Shown here: in pieces, positions 16,805-25,403 of the stretch | How positions within the stretch are numbered: position 1 is the stretch's first letter | How the letters are laid out: every line of letters begins with the position of its first letter | Assembly: GCA_964429745.1 (NCBI GenBank) | Contig: CAYSDI010000003.1 | Span: forward strand, 1 to 64,000 | DNA from: WGOA01 sp964429745 | GTDB lineage: Bacteria > Bacteroidota > Bacteroidia > Chitinophagales > BACL12 | Length of the DNA stretch: 64,000 nt | Reading direction: 5' to 3' | Notes under the pieces: model-generated | What the model was told of the DNA's origin: nothing | Database searches by the model: none | Seen by the model: only the letters and a program-made list of their open reading frames with translations | Translations under genes and position numbers: made by a program

Positions 16805-18076
16805 CCGCGTTAGAGTCCAAAGGAGGGCTGGCCTTACCAGGGTCAGCGCCAGGGTCANNNNNNNNNNNNNNNNNNNNNNNNNNNNNNNNNNNNNNNNNNN
16901 NNNNNNNNNNNNNNNNNNNNNNNNNNNNNNNNNNNNNNNNNNNNNNNNNNNNNNNNNAACCGCGTTAGAGTCCAAAGGAGGGCTGGCCTTACCAGGGTCA
17001 GCGCCAGGGTCAACTCCCGGTTCAGCGCCTGGTTCAGCAGACCCTAAAGAGCCAAAATCGTCGTGTTCGCGCCCGGTTATCCGGCCTTTGAAAAAGGCCT
17101 GGTCTACCGCTTTTTCCATCAATGTTTCCAAAGGGTTGGGTGCCTCCAGGTCTCCGCTCGGCAAGGGAGGCCTTCCCGCGTCTACCCACGCTGTGAACCA
17201 AAAGCTTCCCACTTGCAGGATAGCGCTGTTCATGCGCCGCTCCACCATGCCTTCCATAGCGGCGTGGTATTGGGCTGAATACTCCCTGGAATAGACCCGG
17301 AGCACCGTTTCGCCTCGTTCTTCATAGGCGTACTTGGCGTCTGACCGGGCCGCATCGTTCAACGCCCGCTCAAAACTTAAGACGCTGTCAACCGCAGCAG
17401 AGCTGGCCAATGCCGTCTTCCAAATAACCCTCGATACATCCGGCAGATAGCGCGCCTGGCCCGTGAGGTGGTCGTACTGGCTGGCAAAAAGCTCGGGCAA
17501 GCGCGACTCCCAAAATCCGTGGATGCCGTGCTGGCCCGTCATGCCCCCGTTATAGTTCTCCGTGCAGTGCAGAGGGACGTGCAGATCACCCAAATAATGG
17601 CCCAAATCTGTGGAATGGCGCAAAATCATGCGAATGTTACCGTCGCGGAATGCCTTGCGCAACATGCCCATGGTGCGCTCAATGTGCCAAGGCGCTATGC
17701 CATTGTTGACCACGGTCTCCTCGCCAAACAAAGCCACGGCCTCGTCCCAGGACCGCGGGAGTGTGTCGTGCGGCCAGGGACCATAGCGATCCAAATCGAT
17801 GAAATGGCGCGGCGCTTCCTCTTCAAATGCGTAGCGGCGTTTGTCCGGATCAACAGCGTGCTCTTCTAACCAGGCGATGTGGCGTTTGTAAAAAACCAAC
17901 AGCTCCGATTCCGGCAGCGTAAAGACAGCAATCCGGTTAATGCGGCGATGTCCGTAAAAGCCCCAGGGCGCAGACGCTGTCTGAGCAGAGGGGCCAACAC
18001 CGGCATAAGCCGGCAACAACAAACCCGGCAGTAAAAGCAGCAATGGCAATGCGGCGACCAACAGCGATCGTTTCAT
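16794..18076 (-). CDS. Secreted S1/P1 nuclease or zinc-dependent phospholipase C-like protein, 3' end crosses assembly gap
   Basis: Starts at ATG 18076 with a clear signal peptide (MKRSLLVAALPLLL...AYA). The catalytic region has WGFYGHRRINRIAVF, a HFIDLDRYG segment, and the zinc-ligand block STDLGHYLGDLHVPLH followed by GIHGFWESRL, as in the phospholipase C/P1 nuclease fold. The C-terminus becomes a PGA/DPG-rich tail that enters the N gap at 16957. If the two 55-bp copies beside the gap are merged (removing 155 bp), the frame continues ...DSNAVKR and stops at TGA 16794-16796, giving 375 aa; the corrected length is an exact multiple of three. Reading straight through the Ns instead gives a false extension antisense to dnaN. 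Confidence 0.85.
16858..16957. other. 100-N assembly gap 2
   Basis: Exactly 100 N, flanked by identical 55-bp sequences (16803-16857 and 16958-17012), as for gap 1. Confidence 0.97.
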
Positions 18077-18136
18077 AAGACGAAAATGCCTGCCTCTGCT
18101 CCAAAAGACCTGGCCACGCAGAAAATTCACCGGCTT

Positions 18137-18145
18137 TGTGGATAA
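18137..18145 (-). promoter_or_regulatory. Perfect DnaA box (reverse)
   Basis: TGTGGATAA on the plus strand, in the short divergent spacer between the nuclease gene and cysH. Significance uncertain; see the box at 15602. Confidence 0.45.
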
Positions 18146-18206
18146 GTCCAACGGAGGATGCGCATTCAGCCGTGGGACCTAAATTCGCCCTTGATCCAAG
18201 CGCTGC

Positions 18207-18971
18207 ATGAAACCAGAACCGTCCTTGCCCGCCCCACGCACAGCCCTTCGCCCGGAAACTGCCGACCCTGAACCCCTTCAGCATGCCGTGCAGCACTTTG
18301 CCGAAGGCCTTGCCCGTTACCAGCAGGCGGGCAAGCGCCTGTTTGCATCGTCTTCGTTTCAGTCCCATTCGCTGCCGCTCCTGCACTTGCTCAGCCGTTT
18401 TGCTCCGCAAACCCCGGTTTACTTTTTGGACACAGGCTTTCACTTTCCGGAGACGCTGGCCTTTCGCGGGCAAATGGCGCAACAGTTGAACCTCAACATT
18501 GTGGATTTGCGCTCCCCGGTAGGAAAAATGGGCCAGCGCGATGGCGCGGGGCAACTCCTATTTGCCTCCGATCCGGACCACTGTTGTTACCTGAACAAGA
18601 CGCTTCCCCTGGACACCATTTTGCCGCGCTACGATGTCTGGATTTCAGGCCTTCGCCGCGACCAAAACAGCCACCGCGAACAACTGAACGAAGAAGTGCC
18701 CGGTCCGCATGGCACACTCCGCTGGCATCCGATGCTGGAGTGGAACGCGCGCTTGATTTGGCAGTATCGCCAGGCGCACGGGCTGCCGGAACACCCACTC
18801 GAGGCAAAAGGCTACCTCAGCGTTGGCTGTGAGCCCTGCACCGAGCGCTTCTTGCAAGCACAAGGCGCGGCGCTGCCCGAAGGCGACGCAGAAGCCCGGC
18901 GCGGCGGGCGCTGGGCGGGCTTGCGCAAAACCGAATGCGGACTGCACACTGACTTGATCGCCAAACCATGA
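18207..18971 (+). CDS. cysH: Phosphoadenylyl/adenylyl-sulfate reductase (assimilatory, 4Fe-4S type)
   Basis: 254 residues. Reduces activated sulfate (APS or PAPS) to sulfite with thioredoxin-type reductant. Visible: substrate loop SSSFQSHSLPLLHLLSR, YFLDTGFHFPETLAF, and the four iron-sulfur cysteines as a CC pair (DHCCYLNK, residue ~132) and a CxxC (VGCEPCT, residue ~212). The catalytic Cys is in the C-terminal KTECGLH motif. The CC...CxxC set marks the APS-type enzyme, so APS rather than PAPS is the likely substrate. No other sulfate genes are nearby. Its stop overlaps the ATG of the next gene (ATGA). Confidence 0.94.
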   Translation: MKPEPSLPAPRTALRPETADPEPLQHAVQHFAEGLARYQQAGKRLFASSSFQSHSLPLLHLLSRFAPQTPVYFLDTGFHFPETLAFRGQMAQQLNLNIVDLRSPVGKMGQRDGAGQLLFASDPDHCCYLNKTLPLDTILPRYDVWISGLRRDQNSHREQLNEEVPGPHGTLRWHPMLEWNARLIWQYRQAHGLPEHPLEAKGYLSVGCEPCTERFLQAQGAALPEGDAEARRGGRWAGLRKTECGLHTDLIAKP

Positions 18972-19900
18972 GGGTACTGATTACCGGAGGCGCCGGATAT
19001 GTGGGCTACGCGCTGGTCCAGCGGTTGCTGCGCAGCAAAGTTTACATAAGTGAAATTGTGGTTTACGATAACCTTTCTCGCAAAAACTATGCGTTGTTCA
19101 GCGGTCCGAAAACGGGGAGCGCTACCCTCCGTTTTGTTCCGGGCGAATTGCTCGACGGCCGCACGCTGAAGCGCGTCGTGGCTTCGGCGGATGCGGTGGT
19201 GCACCTTGCTGCCAAAGTAACTACGCCATTCGCGGACAACGAAGCCCATTTCTTTGACCAGGTCAACCACTGGGGCACGGCCCAATTGGTGCAGGCGGTG
19301 TGCGACGCCCCGGCGGTGAAGCGCTTCTTGTATTTGAGCAGCGTTTCGGTTTACGGCAATCACCCGGATCCGGTCAGCGAAAGCTCGCCTCCGCACCCGG
19401 ATTCGTTTTACGGCCACGCCAAACTTCGTGGCGAAGAGCAATTGGTCCGCCTGCCGGAAAGCTGCCAAACGTATGTGTTGCGGGCTGGCAACGTGTACGG
19501 ATTTAACCCTGCCATGCGCCTGGATGCCGTAGTGAACCGTTTTGTGTTTGAAGCGCATTTCCAGGGTCGGATCACACTGCACGGAAATGGGGAACAAGCC
19601 CGGCCTTTCATTCAGGTGGACAAGCTCGCAGGCCTTATCGCGGGCCTGCTGGAGCAGGAGCACACGGGTGCGTCGTTACCCGGTGTATACAATGCTGTGG
19701 AGCACAACTTCACGGTTCGCGAGATCGCCCGGGCGGTAGCCAGCATTTACCCGGATCTGGAACGGCACACCATCAACCAGCACCTGGAGATGAAGAGTCT
19801 TCGCGTACAGGTGCCGTGCGTGCTTACCCAAGCCCTTCCCCTGTTTGAGCGAAACTTTGGAGACGAAATCCGTGATTTTGGGGCCCACTTCGCTTTTTAA
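18968..19900 (+). CDS. NAD-dependent epimerase/dehydratase (extended SDR)
   Basis: 310 residues. N-terminal Rossmann motif TGGAGYVGYALVQRLL, AVVHLAAKVT, catalytic SSVSVYG with Tyr in the SFYGHAKLRGEE segment (YxxxK), as in nucleotide-sugar epimerases and related SDRs. Substrate cannot be told from sequence. Overlaps cysH by 4 bp, so the two are translationally coupled, although a functional link with sulfate assimilation is not obvious. Confidence 0.9.
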   Translation: MRVLITGGAGYVGYALVQRLLRSKVYISEIVVYDNLSRKNYALFSGPKTGSATLRFVPGELLDGRTLKRVVASADAVVHLAAKVTTPFADNEAHFFDQVNHWGTAQLVQAVCDAPAVKRFLYLSSVSVYGNHPDPVSESSPPHPDSFYGHAKLRGEEQLVRLPESCQTYVLRAGNVYGFNPAMRLDAVVNRFVFEAHFQGRITLHGNGEQARPFIQVDKLAGLIAGLLEQEHTGASLPGVYNAVEHNFTVREIARAVASIYPDLERHTINQHLEMKSLRVQVPCVLTQALPLFERNFGDEIRDFGAHFAF

Positions 19901-19956
19901 CACGGCCAGCACACATCCTGACCCTGCACCCGGACTTTTGCCGGTAATTTTAGCCC

Positions 19957-20973
19957 ATGAGATACCAGAAACTAGGCCGCAGTGGTCTGCGCGTATCCGA
20001 AATCTGCTTGGGCACCATGGGCTTCGGTACAGAATGGGGCTATGGTTCGGACAAAGAAGAAAGCCGCCGCGTTTTCCAGACCTTTTTAGAGGCCGGGGGA
20101 AACTTTCTGGACACGGCCAACCGCTATACCGAAGGCACGAGTGAGCGTTTTCTGGGCGAGTTTGTGAAGGAAAGCGGTCGTCGCGACGAATTGGTGATTG
20201 CCAGCAAGTACAGCTTGTTCACGCAACCCAACCGCATCAACGATGGTGGGAACCACCGCAAAAACCTGGTCCAGAGTGTGGAGGGCAGTCTGCAGCGCCT
20301 GCAGGTGGACTACCTGGATGTGCTTTGGCTGCACGCCTGGGACTTTCTGACGCCTGAAGAAGAAGTGATGCGCGCTTTGGATGACCTGGTGCGCGCCGGC
20401 AAGGTGCTTTATCTGGGCATTTCGGATACGCCCGCCTGGTTGGCGGCCCGCTGCAATACCTTGGCTGAGCTCCGGGGATGGACCGCTTTTGTGGGCTTGC
20501 AGGTAGAGTACAGTCTGATTACCCGCGACGCCGAACGCGACCTGCTGCCCATGGCCGAGCATCTGGGTTTGGGCGCCACCGCATGGGGCCCGATGGCGGG
20601 CGGCGCGTTGACCGGCAAGTACCTGGAAAAAAGCGATGCGGGCCGCCTCAAAGCGGAAAGCAAGCGGCTCAATCCGCGATCAGTTAAAATCACCAAGGCC
20701 GTTGTCTCTGTGGCAGAGCAAATTGGCTGCAGCCCTGCGCACGTAGCGTTAAACTGGGTGCGGCGCCGGGCCATTCCTATTGTCGGAACCCGCAATGCCA
20801 GCCAGCTCAGCGACAGCCTGGCTTGCCTGAATCACAGCCTTACCGACCGCCACTTAGAAAAACTGGACAAGGCCAGCGAGTTTGAAATGGGATTCCCGCA
20901 TGACTTTCTGGCTTCTGACAACATCAAGCAAGTGCTGTTTGGCGGCCTGCAAAACCAAATCAAACCCTCCTGA
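19957..20973 (+). CDS. Aldo/keto reductase
   Basis: 338 residues, full-length AKR barrel: LGRSGLRVSEICLGTMGFGTEWG at the start, catalytic Asp/Tyr in FLDTANRYTEGTSE, Lys in VIASKYSLF, His in VLWLHAWD, and a C-terminal NADPH-binding IPIVGTRNASQLSDSL segment. Close to the YccK/Tas-like branch used for many small carbonyl substrates. A TAATTTTA box (one mismatch to TAnnTTTG) ends 4 nt before the ATG. The LytTR regulator starts 4 bp after its stop. Confidence 0.92.
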   Translation: MRYQKLGRSGLRVSEICLGTMGFGTEWGYGSDKEESRRVFQTFLEAGGNFLDTANRYTEGTSERFLGEFVKESGRRDELVIASKYSLFTQPNRINDGGNHRKNLVQSVEGSLQRLQVDYLDVLWLHAWDFLTPEEEVMRALDDLVRAGKVLYLGISDTPAWLAARCNTLAELRGWTAFVGLQVEYSLITRDAERDLLPMAEHLGLGATAWGPMAGGALTGKYLEKSDAGRLKAESKRLNPRSVKITKAVVSVAEQIGCSPAHVALNWVRRRAIPIVGTRNASQLSDSLACLNHSLTDRHLEKLDKASEFEMGFPHDFLASDNIKQVLFGGLQNQIKPS

Positions 20974-20977
20974 TTGC

Positions 20978-21898
20978 ATGTGGAGCAAGGTTAAGCAGGG
21001 GCTGCGATCGCCCTTCCCGTTTTACCTGAACTCGGACCGGGACAACCTGCTCGTGGTCCTGGGCATTACGGCATTCACTTTGCTTTTTCTGCTCATTTTC
21101 CGGCCTTTTGGGCTGGCAGACGACATTAAGCAACCCGAAGCCCCTTTTGTTTTTTCGGGCATTGCATTCGCCGTGCTGTTCGTGCACGTGCTCGCTGTGC
21201 CGCGTATTGTTCCCCGCTATTTTGATGATTCCTGCTGGACGCTGGGCGGATTTGCCCTTTACAACCTCTGGATCATTGCGGTCATTGGCGTTTTTGGCAC
21301 CATGTATGGCCATTTTGTGTTGGCAAACCCTTGCCACGACACGTTTTGGCATCATTTGCTGGTTGAGCAGTTCCGCGTCCTGACGATTGGCATTTTTCCA
21401 GTCAGCGCCATGATTTTTCTGATCCGCAACCGGATGCTGGCCCGAACCTTGCATGAGGTTGAAACAGCCAACCGCAACCTGGGCATCCGGCGGCAGGACC
21501 AACAACCCGCCCTATCCGCAATAGGTCAACCTTCTGCGAACGGCCATCATTGGATTATCCGCACCGATACCCAGGAACAACTGGAGTTGCCCAGAGGCGC
21601 CTTGCTTTATGCCGAAGCCGACGACAATTACAGCCGGATCCATTGGGTTGAAGCAGGCAAAGCCCAGGAGCGCATGCTTCGGCTCACCCTCAAGAACCTT
21701 GAAGAACAATTGCCCGGCGAAACGGTGGTCAGGGTGCACCGCTCATTTTTGGCCAATTTGGCGCGCGTAGATGAATTGCGCGGAAATGCCTCGGGCTACC
21801 GCCTGTTTTTCAGCCCTGCCGAAGCCGAAGTACCCGTGGCCAGGACACGCAGTCGCGATGTGCTGGACCTGATCGAAGGAATCGGCCACCTGGCCTGA
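20978..21898 (+). CDS. Membrane-anchored LytTR family transcriptional regulator
   Basis: 306 residues. Four hydrophobic helices fill residues ~20-155, then a linker and a C-terminal LytTR DNA-binding domain (~190-300: LLYAEADDNYSRIHW, LTLKNLEEQLPGETVVRVHRSFLANL). The fusion of a small membrane sensor with LytTR is common in Bacteroidota. Its ATG follows the aldo/keto reductase stop by 4 bp, so they form one operon; it may regulate that gene or itself. No histidine kinase partner is adjacent. Confidence 0.9.
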   Translation: MWSKVKQGLRSPFPFYLNSDRDNLLVVLGITAFTLLFLLIFRPFGLADDIKQPEAPFVFSGIAFAVLFVHVLAVPRIVPRYFDDSCWTLGGFALYNLWIIAVIGVFGTMYGHFVLANPCHDTFWHHLLVEQFRVLTIGIFPVSAMIFLIRNRMLARTLHEVETANRNLGIRRQDQQPALSAIGQPSANGHHWIIRTDTQEQLELPRGALLYAEADDNYSRIHWVEAGKAQERMLRLTLKNLEEQLPGETVVRVHRSFLANLARVDELRGNASGYRLFFSPAEAEVPVARTRSRDVLDLIEGIGHLA

Positions 21899-22118
21899 AC
21901 GCCATTCGCCCCAAACGCGGTCCCTTTCGCCCCAGAGGCCTTCCATTCACCACAAAAGCCCTGCTGCCGGCTACATCAGCGCAGGCCGGCATCCGCTGGG
22001 CCTGCTTCTGCGCGTAATGTTGGGGAGGTCATTCTGAACCTTTCGGGCGAAGGGCGTCCGCGCTCCAGCAACCTCTGAGCAGATTTTGGCCTCTTTTTTA
22101 AACACACACGTACCCGTC

Positions 22119-22592
22119 ATGAAAGCTTTAACCGTTTTTTCCCTGATCCTGGCCCTGAGCGGCTCAGTTTTCGCCCAGCAAACACAAAACCTTAAGGTTT
22201 TGGTCAACGGCATCCCCGAATCCGAAGTGCCAACTTTGGTCATGCTCTACGGCTCGGGCACACAATTCATCAACGAGCAAACCCCAGCCTTGGAACAGCA
22301 GGTCATCGCGGCCGGCCAAACCCGGGCCAGTCTGGAATTTTCGTCGCTGCAAACCGGCGAGTTCTACGCCATCCTGGTTGTCCAGGACCTGAACGGCAAC
22401 GGCGCGTTGGACCGCAAAAACGGCCGCGCCACGGAGTCCTACGTTTTCTCGGAAACCGGATCTTTCAACGGCACCCCCAGCTTCTCTGACGTAGCTTTCC
22501 GACTGAGCCCAGAGACCAGCGCAGTGCTGCTGAACGTGATTGAAGTCAAGTCCAAAGTCAAGCCGGGCGCAGAGACGATGTCTGCTCGCTAA
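22119..22592 (+). CDS. Exported DUF2141 domain protein
   Basis: 157 residues with a signal peptide (MKALTVFSLILALSGSVFAQ, cleaved after FAQ or nearby). The mature part has the DUF2141 pattern: FSSLQTGEFYAILVVQDLNGNGALD followed by GRATESYVFSE and a FSDVAF segment. These small periplasmic proteins have no proven activity. The 220 bp upstream hold no other gene. Confidence 0.85.
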   Translation: MKALTVFSLILALSGSVFAQQTQNLKVLVNGIPESEVPTLVMLYGSGTQFINEQTPALEQQVIAAGQTRASLEFSSLQTGEFYAILVVQDLNGNGALDRKNGRATESYVFSETGSFNGTPSFSDVAFRLSPETSAVLLNVIEVKSKVKPGAETMSAR

Positions 22593-22618
22593 GCTCCTGT
22601 CGGCAATAGGAGAATCGG

Positions 22619-22650
22619 CCAGGCTACCCGGAACTTCCTGGGTAGCCTGG
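22619..22650. terminator. Hairpin after the DUF2141 gene
   Basis: 11-bp perfect stem (22619-22629 with 22640-22650, CCAGGCTACCC/GGGTAGCCTGG) with a 10-nt loop, 27 nt after the stop codon. No T-run follows, so intrinsic termination is uncertain. Confidence 0.5.
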
Positions 22651-22763
22651 ACAGTTCCGGGCAATCCTGGTATGCAGTTTGCTGCTGCCAGGCTGATCCC
22701 GCTGTCATGGGTGGAAGTTGCCCGCAACTCCTATCTTTACGGGCTTATAACCCCGCCTCCCCC

Positions 22764-23174
22764 ATGCTGCGAAACCTGATTTTCAGTGCCGGTTTGTTGC
22801 TTTCCGTTTTTCTGACTTCCTGCCTGACGGACGAAGTAGCTCCCAACATCAGCCTGCGCAACGCCGCCGGAGATACCATTACTTCGGACACGCTGACCAT
22901 TGGCCTGAACGAAATCCTGACCGTAGTTTCTATAACGGAAGACGACCAGGACATCAGCACGGTAGAGTATTTTCAGGGCTATCCCAATGCCAGCGAACTG
23001 CCCATCGACTATGCGGCCCCGATTGACCTGACCAACCGCCGCCACGAAGTGTTTGTAGATCTTTCATTCCCGGATACGCTGTACATCAGCGGAGAATTCG
23101 GCACCCTGCGCGTGCGGGCCGAAGATCGCGAAGGGAATGTATCAGAGTTGAGCAAGCGGATTCGAGTCAACTGA
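22764..23174 (+). CDS. Small putative lipoprotein
   Basis: 136 residues with a lipoprotein signal (MLRNLIFSAGLLLSVFLTSC, Cys at residue 20). The mature part is acidic and looks like one Ig/DUF4625-like beta sandwich domain. A TATCTTTA box (one mismatch to TAnnTTTG) lies 24 nt before the ATG. Ends by overlapping 8 bp with the convergent aminotransferase gene. Function unknown. Confidence 0.8.
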   Translation: MLRNLIFSAGLLLSVFLTSCLTDEVAPNISLRNAAGDTITSDTLTIGLNEILTVVSITEDDQDISTVEYFQGYPNASELPIDYAAPIDLTNRRHEVFVDLSFPDTLYISGEFGTLRVRAEDREGNVSELSKRIRVN

Positions 23175-24351
23175 CCTCATCCAGGCATTCTAACAGCCGC
23201 GCGCAAGCCCAGTCCACTTCATCCGGCGCAATAGTTAGCGGTGGGGCTATGCGCACGCAGTGCGGCGCATAGAGGAACCAATCCGTCAACAATCCGGCTT
23301 CGAGCGCCCTGGCAATCACTGCCTGGGTCTTTTTTGCACTTTCCAGCTCAAGGGCCATCAACAGCCCACAGGAACGCACCGCCTTAATGGCCGGATGCTT
23401 CAATGCATCCCGAAACTGCGCTTCGATTTTGGGCACCTGCTCCATCCGATTCTCGTCCAACAAGGCCTCCAGGGCGGCCAACCCGGCGGCACACGACAGC
23501 GGATGTCCACCAAAGGTGGTGATATGCCCCAAAACTGGATCGCAAGTCAGCACCTGCATCACGTCGCGTGAAGCAACGAACGCACCCAAGGGCATTCCAC
23601 CCCCAAACGCCTTGGCCAACACCACAATGTCCGGCACTACCCCGCTATGTTCCAAGGCCAAATAAGTTCCCGTGCGTCCGCAGCCCGTCTGCGACTCATC
23701 AAAAATCAATAGGGCACCCGTTTGGGTGCAGCGGTTTCGCAGAGCCTCCAAGTACCCATTCGGGGCAAGGGTGACACCACTTTCCGCCTGGACTGGCTCA
23801 ATCAACACGGCAGCCGTTCGCCCGGAAATGGCGGCAAGCTGGGTGGCATCGCCATAGTCCAGGTTGCACACATCGGGCAGGAGCGGCCGAAATGCTGCCT
23901 TCCATTCCTCCGTACCCCCTATGCTGATAGCACCGTGGGTGGAACCGTGGTAGGATAGCTTGAAACCGATCAGCTCGGTGCGTCCCGTAAAGCGTTTGGC
24001 GAGTTTCAGCGCCCCTTCCACCGCTTCACTGCCTGAGTTAACATAATAAATGTTATCCAAGCTAGCCGGCAACAAGGGCAGCAGTTTAGCGGCAAAATCC
24101 GTTTGCGGCGACTGAATCAATTCGCCATAAACCATCGTGTGCATATGCCGTGCCGCCTGCTTTTGCACCGCTTCTACGATGCGCGGGTGCCCGTGGCCCA
24201 TGTTGCTCACGGCAATGCCCGAAATCAGGTCGAGCCAGCGCTGGCCATCACGGCCGTAGAGATAGAGCCCCTGAGCCCGCTCAATCTCCAGAGCAAGCGG
24301 AAATGCGCTGGTTTGGCCCTGATGGCGGAAGAAAAGTTCGCGGGTGTTCAC
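23167..24351 (-). CDS. Class III aminotransferase (acetylornithine/ornithine/4-aminobutyrate-like)
   Basis: 394-residue PLP enzyme. LLIFDESQTGCGRTG holds the PLP Asp, and AKAFGGGMPLGAF the Schiff-base Lys near residue 242. The YVNSGSEAVEGALKLAKR and ELIGFKLSYHGSTHGAISIGG segments are typical of the aspartate aminotransferase superfamily group III. The start is GTG at 24349-24351, 2 bp after the tktC stop, so the two are coupled. The exact amino donor cannot be told; acetylornithine or GABA-type are the usual assignments. Confidence 0.9.
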   Translation of the reverse strand: MNTRELFFRHQGQTSAFPLALEIERAQGLYLYGRDGQRWLDLISGIAVSNMGHGHPRIVEAVQKQAARHMHTMVYGELIQSPQTDFAAKLLPLLPASLDNIYYVNSGSEAVEGALKLAKRFTGRTELIGFKLSYHGSTHGAISIGGTEEWKAAFRPLLPDVCNLDYGDATQLAAISGRTAAVLIEPVQAESGVTLAPNGYLEALRNRCTQTGALLIFDESQTGCGRTGTYLALEHSGVVPDIVVLAKAFGGGMPLGAFVASRDVMQVLTCDPVLGHITTFGGHPLSCAAGLAALEALLDENRMEQVPKIEAQFRDALKHPAIKAVRSCGLLMALELESAKKTQAVIARALEAGLLTDWFLYAPHCVRIAPPLTIAPDEVDWACARLLECLDEVS

Positions 24352-24353
24352 GG

Positions 24354-25313
24354 CTACCCTTTGCGGGCAATCGCACGGCGCACGGCCGCGACCACGTCCG
24401 GGGTATCCAGCTTGTATTTGACCAGCAACTGGTCAGGGGTTCCGCTTTCGCCGAAGCTATCGTGAACTGCCACCAACTCCTGCGGCACGGGGAATTCCCG
24501 GGTCAACACCTGCGCAATACTGCTTCCAAGGCCACCTAACATTTGGTGTTCCTCGGCTGACACTGCACATCCCGTCTTGCGCACGGAATCCAGAATGGCT
24601 TTTTCGTCCAGAGGCTTAATGGTGTGGATGTTGATGAGCTCCACGCTGATGCCTTCGGCCTCCAGGATGTTCACGGCTTCAATGGCTTTGGCCACCAAAT
24701 GGCCCGTGGCAAACAAACTGACTGCCGTACCGGGCTTCATCATCACCGCTTTGCCAATTTCAAATTTCTGGTCGGCGGGGGTAAAAATGGGCCATTTGGG
24801 GCGGCCAAAACGCAGGTACACCGGGCCGTGGTGCTCGGCAATGGCCAGGGTTGCGGCCTTGGTCTGGTTGTAATCGCAGGGGTTAATCACCGTAAACCCG
24901 GGCAGCATTTGCATCATGCCCAAGTCTTCGAGAATCTGGTGAGTGGCTCCGTCCTCACCTAACGTCAGGCCGGCATGTGACGCACAGATCTTGACGTTTT
25001 TGCCCGAATATGCAATGGATTGCCGCACCTGGTCGTACACGCGACCTGTGGCAAAATTGGCAAAGGTGGTGGCGAAGGGAATTTTACCGCCAATGGTCAA
25101 GCCAGCAGCAATGCCCATCATGTTGGCCTCGGCTATGCCGCACTGGACATAGCGCTCCGGAAAATCGCGGATGAAATCCTGCAGTTTCAATGAGCCCGCC
25201 AAATCCGCGCAAAGCGCCACCACATTGGGGTTGCGCTTGCCCAGTTCGTGGATGCCGGTGCCGAAGCCCGAGCGGGTGTCTTTGCCGTTAGCATAATCCA
25301 ATTGCATCCACAT
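24354..25313 (-). CDS. Transketolase C-terminal half (split transketolase)
   Basis: 319 residues holding the pyrimidine-binding and C-terminal domains of transketolase (RSGFGTGIHELGKRNPNVVALCADL, FPERYVQCGIAEANMMGIAAGL, then ASHAGLTLGEDGATHQ). This is the second chain of the two-gene transketolase/DXS-like enzymes; the matching N-terminal half lies at 28343-29185, separated by two VWA genes. Together they would transfer ketol units in the pentose phosphate pathway. Two direct TAACTTTG boxes (25383-25390 and 25396-25403) suggest it also has its own promoter. Confidence 0.93.
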   Translation of the reverse strand: MWMQLDYANGKDTRSGFGTGIHELGKRNPNVVALCADLAGSLKLQDFIRDFPERYVQCGIAEANMMGIAAGLTIGGKIPFATTFANFATGRVYDQVRQSIAYSGKNVKICASHAGLTLGEDGATHQILEDLGMMQMLPGFTVINPCDYNQTKAATLAIAEHHGPVYLRFGRPKWPIFTPADQKFEIGKAVMMKPGTAVSLFATGHLVAKAIEAVNILEAEGISVELINIHTIKPLDEKAILDSVRKTGCAVSAEEHQMLGGLGSSIAQVLTREFPVPQELVAVHDSFGESGTPDQLLVKYKLDTPDVVAAVRRAIARKG

Positions 25314-25382
25314 AAATCAGCGGTTTTTTTAAGGCGATTAAGGCCAAAGTCCCGGTCAATGTTAGCGGTCAATGATTCGGGC

Positions 25383-25403
25383 CAAAGTTAAGAGCCAAAG
25401 TTA
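25383..25403 (-). promoter_or_regulatory. Two tandem TAACTTTG boxes before the transketolase C half
   Basis: Exact TAnnTTTG matches at 25396-25403 and 25383-25390, within a short direct repeat. The upstream one overlaps the stop of the VWA gene. They lie 69 nt or more before the ATG at 25313. Confidence 0.5.

Noticed and set aside
16169..16860. Minus-strand frame reading through gap 2 into dnaN
   Set aside because: It is an artefact of translating N and lies antisense to dnaN; the corrected gene stops at 16794.
15602..18145. A confirmed replication origin
   Set aside because: Two DnaA boxes and a repeat array are suggestive only; dnaA is not in the window and no AT-rich unwinding element is clear.
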